Positions 53,030 through 61,866 are shown, counted from the first letter of the stretch. The stretch: DNA of 64,000 bases from Pseudomonas sp. NFACC02 (GCF_900110765.1 NZ_FOEO01000028.1:1-64000), one strand, 5' to 3'. Numbers and translations: made by a program. Notes: generated by a model not told the origin, from the letters alone.

Positions 53030-53383
53030 ATGTTGCGAATCCGTGGAACCGTTGGCGACATGCCGGTGGATCTGACCGTGGAGATGGACGAAAGCGACTG
53101 GGCCCGGCTGGGTACGCAGCTGGGCGTGCACGTGCAGCAGACCGAACCGCTCAACGAATCACCGGCCAAGCCGATCGCCAGTCGTAACGACGCGGTCTGG
53201 GAGATCGCACAGGAACTGCTGCGCAAGGCGGGGCATATGAGCGGACCTGACCTGCTCGGACAGCTGGAAGGGCTGGCCGGCAGCACGGCGGCGGGCAAAC
53301 GCCTGATGGTGCGCATGCGCCACAGTGCCAACGTCAAAGTCGAAAGCCATGGCGATGCGCCGGAGTATCACTGGATCGAGTGA
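53030..53383 (+). CDS. Conserved hypothetical protein (PA4062-like)
   Basis: A 117-residue soluble protein with no signal peptide. The N-terminal half is beta-rich (MLRIRGTVGDMPVDLTVEMD), the centre helical (AVWEIAQELLRKAGHMSGPDLLGQLEGL) and the C-terminus YHWIE. ATG 53030 is favoured over the in-frame GTG 52991 by the family-like start. It is transcribed away from the zinc-type operon. I do not recognise its function. Confidence 0.75.
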   Translation: MLRIRGTVGDMPVDLTVEMDESDWARLGTQLGVHVQQTEPLNESPAKPIASRNDAVWEIAQELLRKAGHMSGPDLLGQLEGLAGSTAAGKRLMVRMRHSANVKVESHGDAPEYHWIE

Positions 53384-53438
53384 TGCCTGGGATCTCCCGA
53401 CGCAATCCTGTCTAAAGCCCTACAGGGCCGAAGTCACA

Positions 53439-54311
53439 TCAGTAGAGCGCAGCAAACAACTTGCGGCGATAGGTGGTCACCAGTGGGTGATCGTTGCCCA
53501 GCAGGTCGAACACCTGCAGCAAGGTCTTGTGCGGTTGGCCTTCGTTGTAGTTGCGGTTGCGGATAAACAGTTTGAGCAAGCCTTCCAGCGCAGCGTCGTA
53601 CTGCTGGCGGGACAACTGGTGGATCGCCAGTTGATGCGCGGCTTCATCGTCCTGCGGGTTTTGCGCCAGACGGCTCTTCAGGTCCGCCGCATCCGGCAGT
53701 GCCTGGGCTTCCCCGAGGAAGGTCAACTGGGCTTTCGCGCCGGCGAGCGCGGCTTTGTGATCATCGCCTTTGACCGCGTCCAGCACAGCACGGGCTTCGG
53801 TCAGCTCGCCACGTTCAGCCAGGCAGCGTGCGTACAGAATCAACGCGGCGGCGTTGCTGTTGTCCTCGGCGAGGATAGTCTGCAGCACCGCTTCCGCTTC
53901 CGCGAAATGGCTCGCGGCAAACATTTCCTGAGCGGTTTGCAGCGGGTCTGCCGCAGCCGGTGGCGGCATCTGGACGTGCGGTTCGAGCAGCGCGCGAATC
54001 TGCGATTCAGGCTGGGCACCGGCGAAACCGTCGACTGGCTGGCCGTCCTTGAACAGCACCACGGTCGGCAGGCTGCGAATACCAAAGCGGGCAACGATGT
54101 CCTGCTCGGCGTCGCAGTCGACTTTCGCCAGCAGCAGCTCGCCCTGATAGCTCTCGGCAATCTGCGCCAGCAACGGCATCAGCACCTTGCACGGCGCGCA
54201 CCACTCGGCCCAGAAATCCACCAGCACCGGTTTGTGAAAGGAGTTCTCGATGACCAACTGATCGAAAGTGGCAGTGGTCGCATCGAAGATGTACGGCGTG
54301 TCCTGGCTCAT
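53439..54311 (-). CDS. cnoX: CnoX-like thioredoxin-TPR chaperedoxin
   Basis: Chaperone with redox activity that hands clients to GroEL and DnaK under oxidative (hypochlorite) stress. The 290 residues have an N-terminal thioredoxin domain with active site WCAPC (37-41) and C-terminal TPR repeats (PLQTAQEMFAASHFAEAEA onward). E. coli CnoX/YbbN has lost the first cysteine; this protein keeps both, so it is likely a true oxidoreductase as in Caulobacter. ATG 54311. Confidence 0.9.
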   Translation of the reverse strand: MSQDTPYIFDATTATFDQLVIENSFHKPVLVDFWAEWCAPCKVLMPLLAQIAESYQGELLLAKVDCDAEQDIVARFGIRSLPTVVLFKDGQPVDGFAGAQPESQIRALLEPHVQMPPPAAADPLQTAQEMFAASHFAEAEAVLQTILAEDNSNAAALILYARCLAERGELTEARAVLDAVKGDDHKAALAGAKAQLTFLGEAQALPDAADLKSRLAQNPQDDEAAHQLAIHQLSRQQYDAALEGLLKLFIRNRNYNEGQPHKTLLQVFDLLGNDHPLVTTYRRKLFAALY

Positions 54312-54387
54312 CGCAAGTCTCGAAAAAGGCTTAATGGCGCCAACTATAAAGGGCGGCCGGGTGTTGTTGAAAGGTCGGTGACGTCTT

Positions 54388-54514
54388 GTAGGGGCGTGGC
54401 TTGTCCCGCGACCGGCGACGCAGTCGTCGTAAACCCTGTAAATGCAGTTTTTCGGTTGTACCGCGTACACCGGATTTACGACTGCTTCGCAGCCGCTCGC
54501 GGGACAAGCTACGC
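54388..54514. repeat. Large inverted REP pair between methyltransferase and cnoX
   Basis: The left arm has GTGGCTTGTCCCGCGACCGG near 54395; the right arm (revcomp) has the almost identical TAGCTTGTCCCGCGAGCGG, both ending in CAGTCGTAAA-type tails. Together they form a long stem flanking a short spacer. Confidence 0.85.
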
Positions 54515-54527
54515 ACAAGGGGAGGCG

Positions 54528-55181
54528 TTATCTTGCCGCGTGATAAAGACTCACCCTGCGAAACTCCCAGGGCTCGGCCAGATCCGGCAAGGTCAGTGCC
54601 TCCAGAATCCCCAGTCGCTCATACAGCGGATGCTGGAAATCCCTGACGCGGGAGTCGGCGACCAGCGCGGCTTTGCCCCGGCTGAGAAATTGGTCCAGCA
54701 ACGGCAGGTTGGCCCGGTCGTACAGCACGTCGGCCACCAGAATCAGGTCGAAACGGTCGGCCTCGGCAAAGAAATCAGCCGAGTAAGCGAGCGTCACGCC
54801 GTTGAGCTCGGCGTTGGCCTTGCACGAGGCGAGGGCGATGGGATCGAGATCACACGCCACCACTTCCAGCGCGCCGGCCTTCATGGCGGCGATGCCTGCG
54901 ACGCCCGAGCCTGCGCCGAAATCGAGTACCCGCTTGCCCTCGACCCATTGCGGGTGCTCGGCGAGGAAGCGTGCCAGCGCCAGGCCGCTGGCCCAGCAGA
55001 AGCTCCAGTAGGGCGGCTCTTCAAGGATGCGTCGGGTTTCTTCAGGACTGAACGCACGGTCCATGTTGTCCGCGTCGATCAGCCATAACTTCAAGTCCGT
55101 GCCCGGCAACGGCTCGGCGACCAATCGGGCGTCGCCCAGCAGTTCGTTCAACGCCGCCTGCAGATGCGGCGGCGGGGTCAT
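54528..55181 (-). CDS. Class I SAM-dependent methyltransferase, ETFB lysine methyltransferase-like
   Basis: A 217-residue Rossmann methyltransferase. Motif I is VLDFGAGSGV (85-94), then VACDLDPIAL and a DLILVADVLYD post-II motif. Overall similarity is to PrmA/ETFBKMT-type protein methyltransferases; the target is unknown. ATG overlaps the stop of the YbaY-like gene (ATGA), so they are coupled. Confidence 0.87.
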   Translation of the reverse strand: MTPPPHLQAALNELLGDARLVAEPLPGTDLKLWLIDADNMDRAFSPEETRRILEEPPYWSFCWASGLALARFLAEHPQWVEGKRVLDFGAGSGVAGIAAMKAGALEVVACDLDPIALASCKANAELNGVTLAYSADFFAEADRFDLILVADVLYDRANLPLLDQFLSRGKAALVADSRVRDFQHPLYERLGILEALTLPDLAEPWEFRRVSLYHAAR

Positions 55182-55630
55182 GGCGCCGTGACGAATTGCA
55201 GTTGTCCGAGCGACTGGGTGTCAGGCCTGGCGATCAGCACCGACGGCAGATGCAGGATCAACTGACCCGACTGGCTGGCGCGGCCGCGTAACTCGACACG
55301 CGCACCTTGTGGGAACGCTTCCGGGTTGAAACGCAGTTGAAACGGCAGCGACTGGTTGTTGCCGGTGAGCTTGGTGCTGCTCAGCAGCTTTTGCGGGCGG
55401 TTGCGGTCATCGATCACCAGCAGCGCCAACTCAACTTCGGCGCCGGTGGGGACACCCAGCAACTGTCCGCTCAATTCGCGCTGATACGGCAGAAGCGGGC
55501 CAGGGCCCGCGGGCAGCTTGATCGCATTCGGCGCAGGCTTCGCGGGTGCAGCGGGTTTGGGCGGCTCGGCAGTGCTACAGGCGGCGAGCAGGCCGAGCAG
55601 GCTGATTACAGCGAGCGAACGTAGCGTCAT
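55178..55630 (-). CDS. YbaY-family lipoprotein
   Basis: A 150-residue lipoprotein: lipobox LLAAC with acylated cysteine near residue 18, a Pro/Ala-rich linker, then a YbaY/YscW-type beta-sandwich (ELSGQLLGVPTGAEVELAL onward). ATG 55630 is chosen because the hydrophobic signal begins there. Function unknown; location inner leaflet of the outer membrane is likely. It is divergent from nrdR. Confidence 0.86.
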   Translation of the reverse strand: MTLRSLAVISLLGLLAACSTAEPPKPAAPAKPAPNAIKLPAGPGPLLPYQRELSGQLLGVPTGAEVELALLVIDDRNRPQKLLSSTKLTGNNQSLPFQLRFNPEAFPQGARVELRGRASQSGQLILHLPSVLIARPDTQSLGQLQFVTAP

Positions 55631-55803
55631 GAACAGCTCCAGCAAAAACGGAATCGATCGGGATACCCGGGACATCACGCAGTGTCCCCAAGGGTGACGG
55701 CTTTCGCCGCACAGGATGCGCGTCTATATACCTCAAACCCCGAGACTTGTCTTGCCGGCGGGATGCGCTACCATGGCCCTCCCTTTTTTTGTTGCCTGCC
55801 ACC

Positions 55804-56268
55804 ATGCACTGTCCCTTTTGCGGTGCCAACGACACCAAAGTCATTGACTCGCGCCTTGTCGCCGAAGGCGATCAGGTTCGTCGCCGTCGTGAATGCGTCG
55901 CGTGCGGCGAACGATTCACCACGTTCGAAACCGCCGAACTGGTGCTGCCACGGCTGATCAAGCAAGACGGCAGCCGCCAGCCCTTCGATGAAGAAAAGCT
56001 GCGCGCCGGCATGCAGCGCGCGCTGGAAAAACGCCCGGTCAGTGTCGAGCGTCTTGAAGCGGCCCTGGCTCACATCAAGAGCAAACTTCGGGCGACCGGT
56101 GAGCGCGAGGTCAAATCCTTGGTCGTTGGCGAGCTGGTCATGGCCGAGCTGCAGAAACTCGACGAAGTGGCGTATATCCGCTTTGCTTCGGTGTATCGGC
56201 GGTTTCAGGACCTCAACGAATTCCGCGAAGAAATCGACCGACTGGCCCGTGAGCCGGTTAAAGAGTGA
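55804..56268 (+). CDS. nrdR: Ribonucleotide reductase repressor NrdR
   Basis: ATP/dATP-sensing repressor of nrd genes. The 154 residues begin with a zinc ribbon (C3, C6, C31, C34) and continue with an ATP-cone domain. ATG 55804. In Pseudomonas nrdR heads the riboflavin cluster, and its TGA overlaps the ribD GTG (GTGA). Confidence 0.97.
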   Translation: MHCPFCGANDTKVIDSRLVAEGDQVRRRRECVACGERFTTFETAELVLPRLIKQDGSRQPFDEEKLRAGMQRALEKRPVSVERLEAALAHIKSKLRATGEREVKSLVVGELVMAELQKLDEVAYIRFASVYRRFQDLNEFREEIDRLAREPVKE

Positions 56269-56270
56269 GC

Positions 56271-57410
56271 ATGTCTCCGACAGAGCAAAGCGTGCTCGAC
56301 GCCGCGTATATGGCACGAGCGCTGGAACTGGCGCGCAAGGGCGTCTACTCGACGCACCCTAATCCACGGGTGGGTTGCGTGATCGTGCGAGACGGCGAAG
56401 TGGTCGGCGAGGGTTGGCATGTCCGCGCAGGCGAGCCCCACGCCGAAGTCCATGCGCTGCATCAGGCCGGTGACAAGGCCAAAGGCGCAACCGCCTACGT
56501 CACCCTCGAACCCTGCAGCCATCACGGACGCACGCCGCCTTGTGCCGACGCTTTGGTTAACGCAGGTGTGGCGCGTGTGGTCGCGGCGATGCAAGACCCC
56601 AATCCCGATGTCGCCGGACGCGGCCTGCTGCGTTTGATGAGCGCCGGTATCGCCGTTCAGAGTGGCGTGCTGGAAGGTGAAGCGCGTGCACTCAACAAAG
56701 GCTTTCTCAAGCGCATGGAGCATGGCCTGCCGTATGTGCGGGTGAAGCTGGCGATGAGTCTGGACGGTCGCACGGCCATGGCCAGCGGCGAGAGCAAGTG
56801 GATCACCGGCCCTGAGGCCCGGTCTGCGGTGCAGCGTCTGCGTGCCCAGTCAAGCGTGGTGCTGACGGGCGCCGATACGGTGCTGGCCGACCATGCGCGT
56901 CTGACGGTTCGTCCTGACGAGCTGGGCCTTAATGCCGAACTGACGGCGCTTGCCGTGACACGGCCGCCCCTGCGCGTGCTGATCGACGGGCGCTTGCGTG
57001 TGCCGCTCGATGCTCCGTTTTTCAAGGCGGGCAATGCCCTTGTCGTGACCTGTGCAGCCGCCTCGGCGCGCGAGCGTTATCACGAAGAAGGCCATGAAAT
57101 GCTGGCGTTGGCGAGCAGCGGCGGTCATGTCGATCTGCGCAAGCTGTTGGTCGAGCTGGCGTCCCGTGGCGTCAACGACGTGCTGGTCGAAGCAGGTCCA
57201 AAGCTTGCCGGTGCGTTCACCCGACTGGGCCTGGTCGACGAATTCCAGATTTTTGTCGCCGGCAAGTTCATGGGGTCGTCAGCGCGTCCTTTGTTGGACC
57301 TGCCATTGGCGCAGATGAGCGAAGCGCTCGAGCTCAAGATCATCGAAATGCGCGCTGTGGGCAATGACTGGCGAGTCATCGCAATACCAACACCGAGCGC
57401 GAGCGTATAA
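56271..57410 (+). CDS. ribD: Bifunctional pyrimidine deaminase/reductase RibD
   Basis: Deaminates and then reduces the pyrimidine intermediate in riboflavin synthesis. The 379 residues have the zinc-deaminase motifs HAEV (57-60) and PCSHHGRTPPC (81-91), then a reductase domain (about 150-379). ATG 56271 is used; GTG 56265, overlapping the nrdR stop, adds two residues and is equally plausible. Confidence 0.96.
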   Translation: MSPTEQSVLDAAYMARALELARKGVYSTHPNPRVGCVIVRDGEVVGEGWHVRAGEPHAEVHALHQAGDKAKGATAYVTLEPCSHHGRTPPCADALVNAGVARVVAAMQDPNPDVAGRGLLRLMSAGIAVQSGVLEGEARALNKGFLKRMEHGLPYVRVKLAMSLDGRTAMASGESKWITGPEARSAVQRLRAQSSVVLTGADTVLADHARLTVRPDELGLNAELTALAVTRPPLRVLIDGRLRVPLDAPFFKAGNALVVTCAAASARERYHEEGHEMLALASSGGHVDLRKLLVELASRGVNDVLVEAGPKLAGAFTRLGLVDEFQIFVAGKFMGSSARPLLDLPLAQMSEALELKIIEMRAVGNDWRVIAIPTPSASV

Positions 57411-57456
57411 TTTTCGGCCATCGTATCAACGCTGGCCCTGTTCTCCCGGAGGACCC

Positions 57457-58128
57457 ATGTTTACCGGCATTATCGAATCCATCGGCAGCATCCGCGCCAT
57501 TACGCCTAAAGGCGGCGACGTCCGCGTTTATGTAGAGACCGGCAAACTCGACCTCTCCGACGTCAAACTCGGTGACAGCATTGCCGTCAACGGTGTCTGC
57601 CTGACCGCCGTCGAATTGCCAGGCGATGGCTTCTGGGCCGACGTCAGCCGTGAAACCCTGGACGTCACGGCGTTCGTGGACTTGAAGACCGGCAGTCGCG
57701 TCAACCTGGAAAAAGCCCTGACCCCGACCACTCGCCTGGGCGGCCATCTGGTCAGCGGCCACGTCGACGGTGTCGGTGAAGTGCTGTCCCGCGAAGAAAA
57801 CGCCAGGGCGATCCAGTTCCGCATGCGCGCGCCTCGTGAGCTGGCCAAGTACATCTCGCACAAGGGTTCCATCACCGTCGACGGCACCAGCCTGACCGTG
57901 AACGCCGTGAATGGCGCCGAGTTCGAGCTGACCATCGTGCCGCACACCCTGGCTGAAACCATCATGGGCGACTACCGCCCCGGCCGTAAGATCAATCTGG
58001 AGGTCGATCTGCTGGCGCGTTACCTGGAGCGTCTGCTGCTCGGTGACAAGGCCGCCGACCCGACGCCCGCCCAGGGCGGCACCATCACTGAAAGCTTTCT
58101 GGCCGCCAACGGCTACCTCAAATCCTGA
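57457..58128 (+). CDS. ribE: Riboflavin synthase alpha subunit
   Basis: Dismutates two 6,7-dimethyl-8-ribityllumazines into riboflavin. The 223 residues consist of two lumazine-binding repeats and start with the diagnostic MFTGIIE. ATG 57457 lies after GGAGGACCC. Confidence 0.97.
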   Translation: MFTGIIESIGSIRAITPKGGDVRVYVETGKLDLSDVKLGDSIAVNGVCLTAVELPGDGFWADVSRETLDVTAFVDLKTGSRVNLEKALTPTTRLGGHLVSGHVDGVGEVLSREENARAIQFRMRAPRELAKYISHKGSITVDGTSLTVNAVNGAEFELTIVPHTLAETIMGDYRPGRKINLEVDLLARYLERLLLGDKAADPTPAQGGTITESFLAANGYLKS

Positions 58129-58145
58129 ATTGAAGGGGGTGCCGC

Positions 58146-59237
58146 GTGGCGCTCAACAGCATCGAAGAACTGGTTGAAGACATTCGCCAAGGCAAGATGG
58201 TCATCCTCATGGATGACGAAGACCGCGAAAACGAAGGCGATCTGATCATGGCCTCCGAGTGCGTCAAGGCCGAGCACATCAACTTCATGGCGCGTTACGC
58301 CCGCGGCCTGATCTGCATGCCGATGACCCGCGAGCGCTGCGAAACCCTGAAGCTGCCGTTGATGGCGCCGCGTAACGGGTCGGGCTTCGGCACCAAGTTC
58401 ACGGTTTCCATCGAGGCCGCCGAAGGCGTGACCACCGGTATTTCCGCGGCCGACCGTGCGCGTACCGTCCAGGCCGCTGCAGCCAAGGACGCCAAGGCGG
58501 ACGATATTGTCAGCCCGGGCCACATTTTCCCGCTGATGGCTCAGGCGGGCGGCGTGCTGTCCCGCGCCGGTCATACCGAAGCGGCCTGCGACCTGGCGCG
58601 CATGGCCGGTTTCGAGCCGACCGGCGTGATCTGCGAAGTGATGAACGACGACGGCACCATGTCCCGGCGTACTGAACTCGAGGCCTTCGCGGCCGAGCAC
58701 AACATCAAAATCGGCACCATCGCCGACCTGATCCATTACCGGATGATCCATGAGCGTACCGTTCAGCGGATTGCCGAGCAGCCGCTGGACAGCGAACTGG
58801 GCCAGTTCAACCTGGTGACCTACCGTGATTCGGTCGAGGGCGACGTCCACCTGGCGCTGACGCTGGGCAAGGTCTGCGCGGAAGAGCCGACGCTGGTGCG
58901 TGTGCACAACATGGACCCGCTGCGTGACTTGTTGATGGTCAAGCAGCCCGGCCGCTGGAGCCTGCGCGCCGCCATGACGGCCGTTGCAGAGGCTGGCAGC
59001 GGTGTCGTGCTGCTGCTCGGGCACCCGCTCGATGGCGATGCCGTGCTGGCCCATGTGCGTGAAACCGCCGGGGGAGCAGCGGTCAAAACGCCGACCACTT
59101 ACAGCACCGTCGGGGCCGGTTCGCAGATTCTCCGCGACCTGGGCGTACGCAAAATGCGCCTGATGAGTTCGCCAATGAAGTTCAACGCGATATCCGGTTT
59201 CGATCTGGAAGTTGTAGAATACGTGCCCTCCGAATAA
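58146..59237 (+). CDS. ribB: 3,4-dihydroxy-2-butanone 4-phosphate synthase with degenerate RibA-like C-terminus (RibBX)
   Basis: Makes the four-carbon precursor from ribulose 5-phosphate. The 363 residues have an intact RibB domain (MDDEDRENEGD at 22-32 and RAGHTEAACDLARM), but the C-terminal GTP cyclohydrolase II-like half reads VRVHNMDPLRDLL where the zinc-cysteine motif should be, and none of the three cysteine ligands remain. It is therefore RibB plus a non-catalytic module (the RibBX type). Start GTG 58146. Confidence 0.94.
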   Translation: MALNSIEELVEDIRQGKMVILMDDEDRENEGDLIMASECVKAEHINFMARYARGLICMPMTRERCETLKLPLMAPRNGSGFGTKFTVSIEAAEGVTTGISAADRARTVQAAAAKDAKADDIVSPGHIFPLMAQAGGVLSRAGHTEAACDLARMAGFEPTGVICEVMNDDGTMSRRTELEAFAAEHNIKIGTIADLIHYRMIHERTVQRIAEQPLDSELGQFNLVTYRDSVEGDVHLALTLGKVCAEEPTLVRVHNMDPLRDLLMVKQPGRWSLRAAMTAVAEAGSGVVLLLGHPLDGDAVLAHVRETAGGAAVKTPTTYSTVGAGSQILRDLGVRKMRLMSSPMKFNAISGFDLEVVEYVPSE

Positions 59238-59255
59238 AGGCCGGCAGGTCACTGG

Positions 59256-59285
59256 CCGTGAAAGCGTGAAGCGTTCACGGTTTTT
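59256..59285 (+). terminator. First terminator in the ribB-ribH gap
   Basis: Stem CCGTGAA/TTCACGG (59256-59262 with 59274-59280), then five Ts. First of two hairpins dividing ribB from ribH. Confidence 0.65.
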
Positions 59286-59320
59286 GTTCCTGCGGTCGCC
59301 GATTCGTGGCCTAAAATCCT

Positions 59321-59354
59321 GAAAGCGCGCGTGGTGCGCGCTTTCTTGCTCTTT
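59321..59354 (+). terminator. Second hairpin in the ribB-ribH gap
   Basis: Perfect 10-bp stem (59321-59330 with 59336-59345), 5-nt loop, then TTGCTCTTT. Located 27 bp before the ribH start; acts as terminator or attenuator. Confidence 0.7.
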
Positions 59355-59380
59355 AATACGAGAACACGAGACTCAGCCGA

Positions 59381-59857
59381 ATGACCCTGAAGACCATCGA
59401 AGGTACCTTCATCGCCCCCCAAGGCCGCTATGCCCTGGTGGTAGGCCGCTTCAACAGCTTCGTCGTGGAAAGCCTGGTGAGCGGTGCCGTTGATGCCCTG
59501 GTTCGCCATGGCGTGAGCGAAAGCGACATCACCATCATCCGCGCGCCGGGTGCTTTCGAAATCCCGCTGGTCGTGCAGAAAGTCGCTCAGCGCAGCGAAT
59601 TTTCCGCGATCATCGCACTGGGCGCCGTCATTCGTGGCGGTACGCCGCACTTCGAATACGTGGCCGGTGAATGCACCAAAGGCCTGTCCCAGGTGTCCAT
59701 GGAGTTCGGCGTGCCGGTCGCTTTTGGCGTACTGACCGTTGATTCCATCGAGCAAGCCATCGAACGTTCCGGCACCAAGGCCGGTAACAAAGGTGCTGAA
59801 GCTGCCCTGTCCGCCATCGAGATGGTCAGCCTGTTGGCGCAGTTGGAGGCCAAGTGA
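59381..59857 (+). CDS. ribH: 6,7-dimethyl-8-ribityllumazine synthase
   Basis: Condenses the ribityl pyrimidine with the four-carbon RibB product. The 158 residues contain RFNSFVVESL, RAPGAFEIPL and GAVIRGGTPHFEYV, i.e. the complete active-site set. Its stop overlaps the nusB GTG (GTGA). Confidence 0.97.
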   Translation: MTLKTIEGTFIAPQGRYALVVGRFNSFVVESLVSGAVDALVRHGVSESDITIIRAPGAFEIPLVVQKVAQRSEFSAIIALGAVIRGGTPHFEYVAGECTKGLSQVSMEFGVPVAFGVLTVDSIEQAIERSGTKAGNKGAEAALSAIEMVSLLAQLEAK

Positions 59858-60354
59858 TTAACGACGAAAGCGATCAGTTCAACCCGCGCGAACCTCGCCC
59901 GGCCGACGCTGGCAAACCCTCGAAGAGTGAAAAGCGCCGTGCTGCGCGCAAGCTTGCCATGCAGGCGCTCTACCAGTGGCATATGGCCAAGCAGTCGCTG
60001 AACGAGATCGAAGCCCAGTTCCGTGTCGATAACGACTTCAGTGATGTCGACGCGGCGTACTTCCGCGACATCCTGCACGGTGTGCCAGCCAAGAAAGCCG
60101 AGATCGATGTTGCACTGACGCCGTGCCTGGACATCACCATCGACGAGCTGGACCCGGTGGAACTGGCAGTCCTGCGCCTGTCTACGTGGGAGATGCTCGA
60201 GCGCATCGACGTGCCCTACCGCGTGGTCATCAACGAAGGGATCGAGCTGGCGAAAGTCTACGGTTCGACCGACGGCCACAAGTTCGTCAACGGTGTGCTC
60301 GACAAACTGGCTCCGCGTCTGCGCGAAGTCGAAGTGAAGGCTCACAAGCGCTGA
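59854..60354 (+). CDS. nusB: Transcription antitermination protein NusB
   Basis: Binds boxA of rRNA leaders with S10 (NusE). The 166 residues show the helical NusB fold from ARKLAMQALYQWHM onward, with a polar N-terminal extension. GTG start 59854 overlaps ribH. Confidence 0.97.
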   Translation: MINDESDQFNPREPRPADAGKPSKSEKRRAARKLAMQALYQWHMAKQSLNEIEAQFRVDNDFSDVDAAYFRDILHGVPAKKAEIDVALTPCLDITIDELDPVELAVLRLSTWEMLERIDVPYRVVINEGIELAKVYGSTDGHKFVNGVLDKLAPRLREVEVKAHKR

Positions 60355-60394
60355 GGCGTCTGGGTTTCTCCAGACTCTCAAGTGTTGCCACGCC

Positions 60395-61360
60395 ATGGGC
60401 GAGTTCGAGCTGATCCGCAATTACTTTGCCGCTGCGCCCTGTGCGCAGCCTGGCGAAGGCGTTGCATTGGGGATTGGCGACGACTGCGCCCTGTTGTCGG
60501 TAGCGCCCGGCGAACAACTGGCGATTTCCACTGACACGCTGGTCGCCGGGGTGCATTTCCCCGACGTCTGCGACCCTTTCCTGCTGGGCCAGCGTGCGCT
60601 CGGTGTCTCTGCCAGTGATCTGGCCGCCATGGGCGCCAGCCCGCTCGCGTTTACCCTTGCTCTGACCCTGCCGGACGTTTCTGCCGACTGGCTGCAAGCG
60701 TTTGCCCGTGGTTTGAACGAGATGGCCCAGGGCTGTTCGATGCGCTTGATTGGCGGCGACACCACGCGCGGTCCGCTGAGCATGACCGTGACCGTGTTCG
60801 GCTCGGTGCCGGCGGGGCAAGCGTTGACCCGCAGTGGCGCGCGGCCCGGTGACCTGTTGTGTGTGGGTGGCCCGCTGGGCGACGGCGCCGGTGCGCTGCC
60901 GCTGGTGTTGAACCAGCGCAGTACCGAGGCGTCTACCACACAGGCCCTGCTGGCACGTTACTGGTCGCCGCAGCCGCAACTTGGGTTGGGACGGGCGTTG
61001 CGGGGGAAGGCCTCGGCCGCGCTGGACATCTCTGACGGCCTGCTCGCCGATTGTGGACATATCGCGCTCGCATCGGGCGTACGCTTGCAGGTGGAGCGTG
61101 AGCGCTTGCCGATGTCCGCCGCGCTGCTGTCGTTCCTGGGGCTTGAAGACGCACGACAGGCTGCGCTGACCGGCGGCGATGACTACGTGCTCGCGTTCAC
61201 CTTGCCGCCATCGGAACTCGATAGCCTGGTGTCAGCGGGCTGGCCGGTGTCGGTGGTGGGGCGCGTGGTCGAAGGGCAGGGTGTGTCGCTTATCGATGAA
61301 CAAGGACGAGACATCACTCCGTTGACGCGGGGCTACCAACATTTTCGGGAGACACGGTGA
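60395..61360 (+). CDS. thiL: Thiamine-monophosphate kinase
   Basis: Phosphorylates thiamine phosphate to the pyrophosphate cofactor. The 321 residues start MGEFELIRNYF and carry GIGDDCALL and TGGDDYVLAFT motifs. Its TGA overlaps the pgpA GTG. Confidence 0.96.
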   Translation: MGEFELIRNYFAAAPCAQPGEGVALGIGDDCALLSVAPGEQLAISTDTLVAGVHFPDVCDPFLLGQRALGVSASDLAAMGASPLAFTLALTLPDVSADWLQAFARGLNEMAQGCSMRLIGGDTTRGPLSMTVTVFGSVPAGQALTRSGARPGDLLCVGGPLGDGAGALPLVLNQRSTEASTTQALLARYWSPQPQLGLGRALRGKASAALDISDGLLADCGHIALASGVRLQVERERLPMSAALLSFLGLEDARQAALTGGDDYVLAFTLPPSELDSLVSAGWPVSVVGRVVEGQGVSLIDEQGRDITPLTRGYQHFRETR

Positions 61361-61866
61361 CAGACCATCCTAATCAGGTCCCGGCGGAAAACGTTCCGCC
61401 CTCGGTGTGGACCAACCCTTGGCACTTCCTGGCGTTCGGCTTCGGCTCCGGCACGTTGCCCAAAGCGCCTGGTACCTGGGGCTCCATGGTCGCCGTGCCA
61501 TTCATTCCACTGTGGCAGATGCTGCCAGACTGGGGCTACTGGCTGATGCTGGGGCTGACCATGCTGTTCGGCTTCTGGCTGTGCGGCAAGGTCGCCGACG
61601 ATCTGCGCGTGCACGACCATGAAGGCATCGTCTGGGACGAAATGGTCGGCATGTGGATAACCTTGTGGCTGGTGCCTGAAGGCTGGGTCTGGTTGCTGGT
61701 GGGTTTTCTGGTTTTCCGTTTTTTCGACATCCTCAAACCGTGGCCGATCCACTGGATCGACAAACACGTGCACGGCGGCGTCGGCATCATGCTCGACGAT
61801 GTTCTGGCCGGCGTTTTTGCATGGTTGGCGATGCAGGGTCTAGTCTGGGTGTGGGGCGTGTTATAG
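61357..61866 (+). CDS. pgpA: Phosphatidylglycerophosphatase A
   Basis: Inner-membrane phosphatase making phosphatidylglycerol. The 169 residues have KAPGTWGS near the N-terminus, four predicted helices, and HEGIVWDEMVGMW. GTG 61357 overlaps the thiL stop (GTGA). Confidence 0.95.
   Translation: MTDHPNQVPAENVPPSVWTNPWHFLAFGFGSGTLPKAPGTWGSMVAVPFIPLWQMLPDWGYWLMLGLTMLFGFWLCGKVADDLRVHDHEGIVWDEMVGMWITLWLVPEGWVWLLVGFLVFRFFDILKPWPIHWIDKHVHGGVGIMLDDVLAGVFAWLAMQGLVWVWGVL

Noticed and set aside
53325..55088. 587-codon plus-strand frame over cnoX and the methyltransferase
   Set aside because: Antisense of two well-supported genes and of a REP element; no domain match.
55631..59380. FMN riboswitch (RFN element) in front of ribD, ribE, ribB or ribH
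   Set aside because: The conserved RFN blocks are not visible in any of these gaps, which are mostly too short (0-170 bp).
60358..60375. Small hairpin GTCTGG/CCAGAC between nusB and thiL
   Set aside because: Only six base pairs and no T-tract; likely chance.
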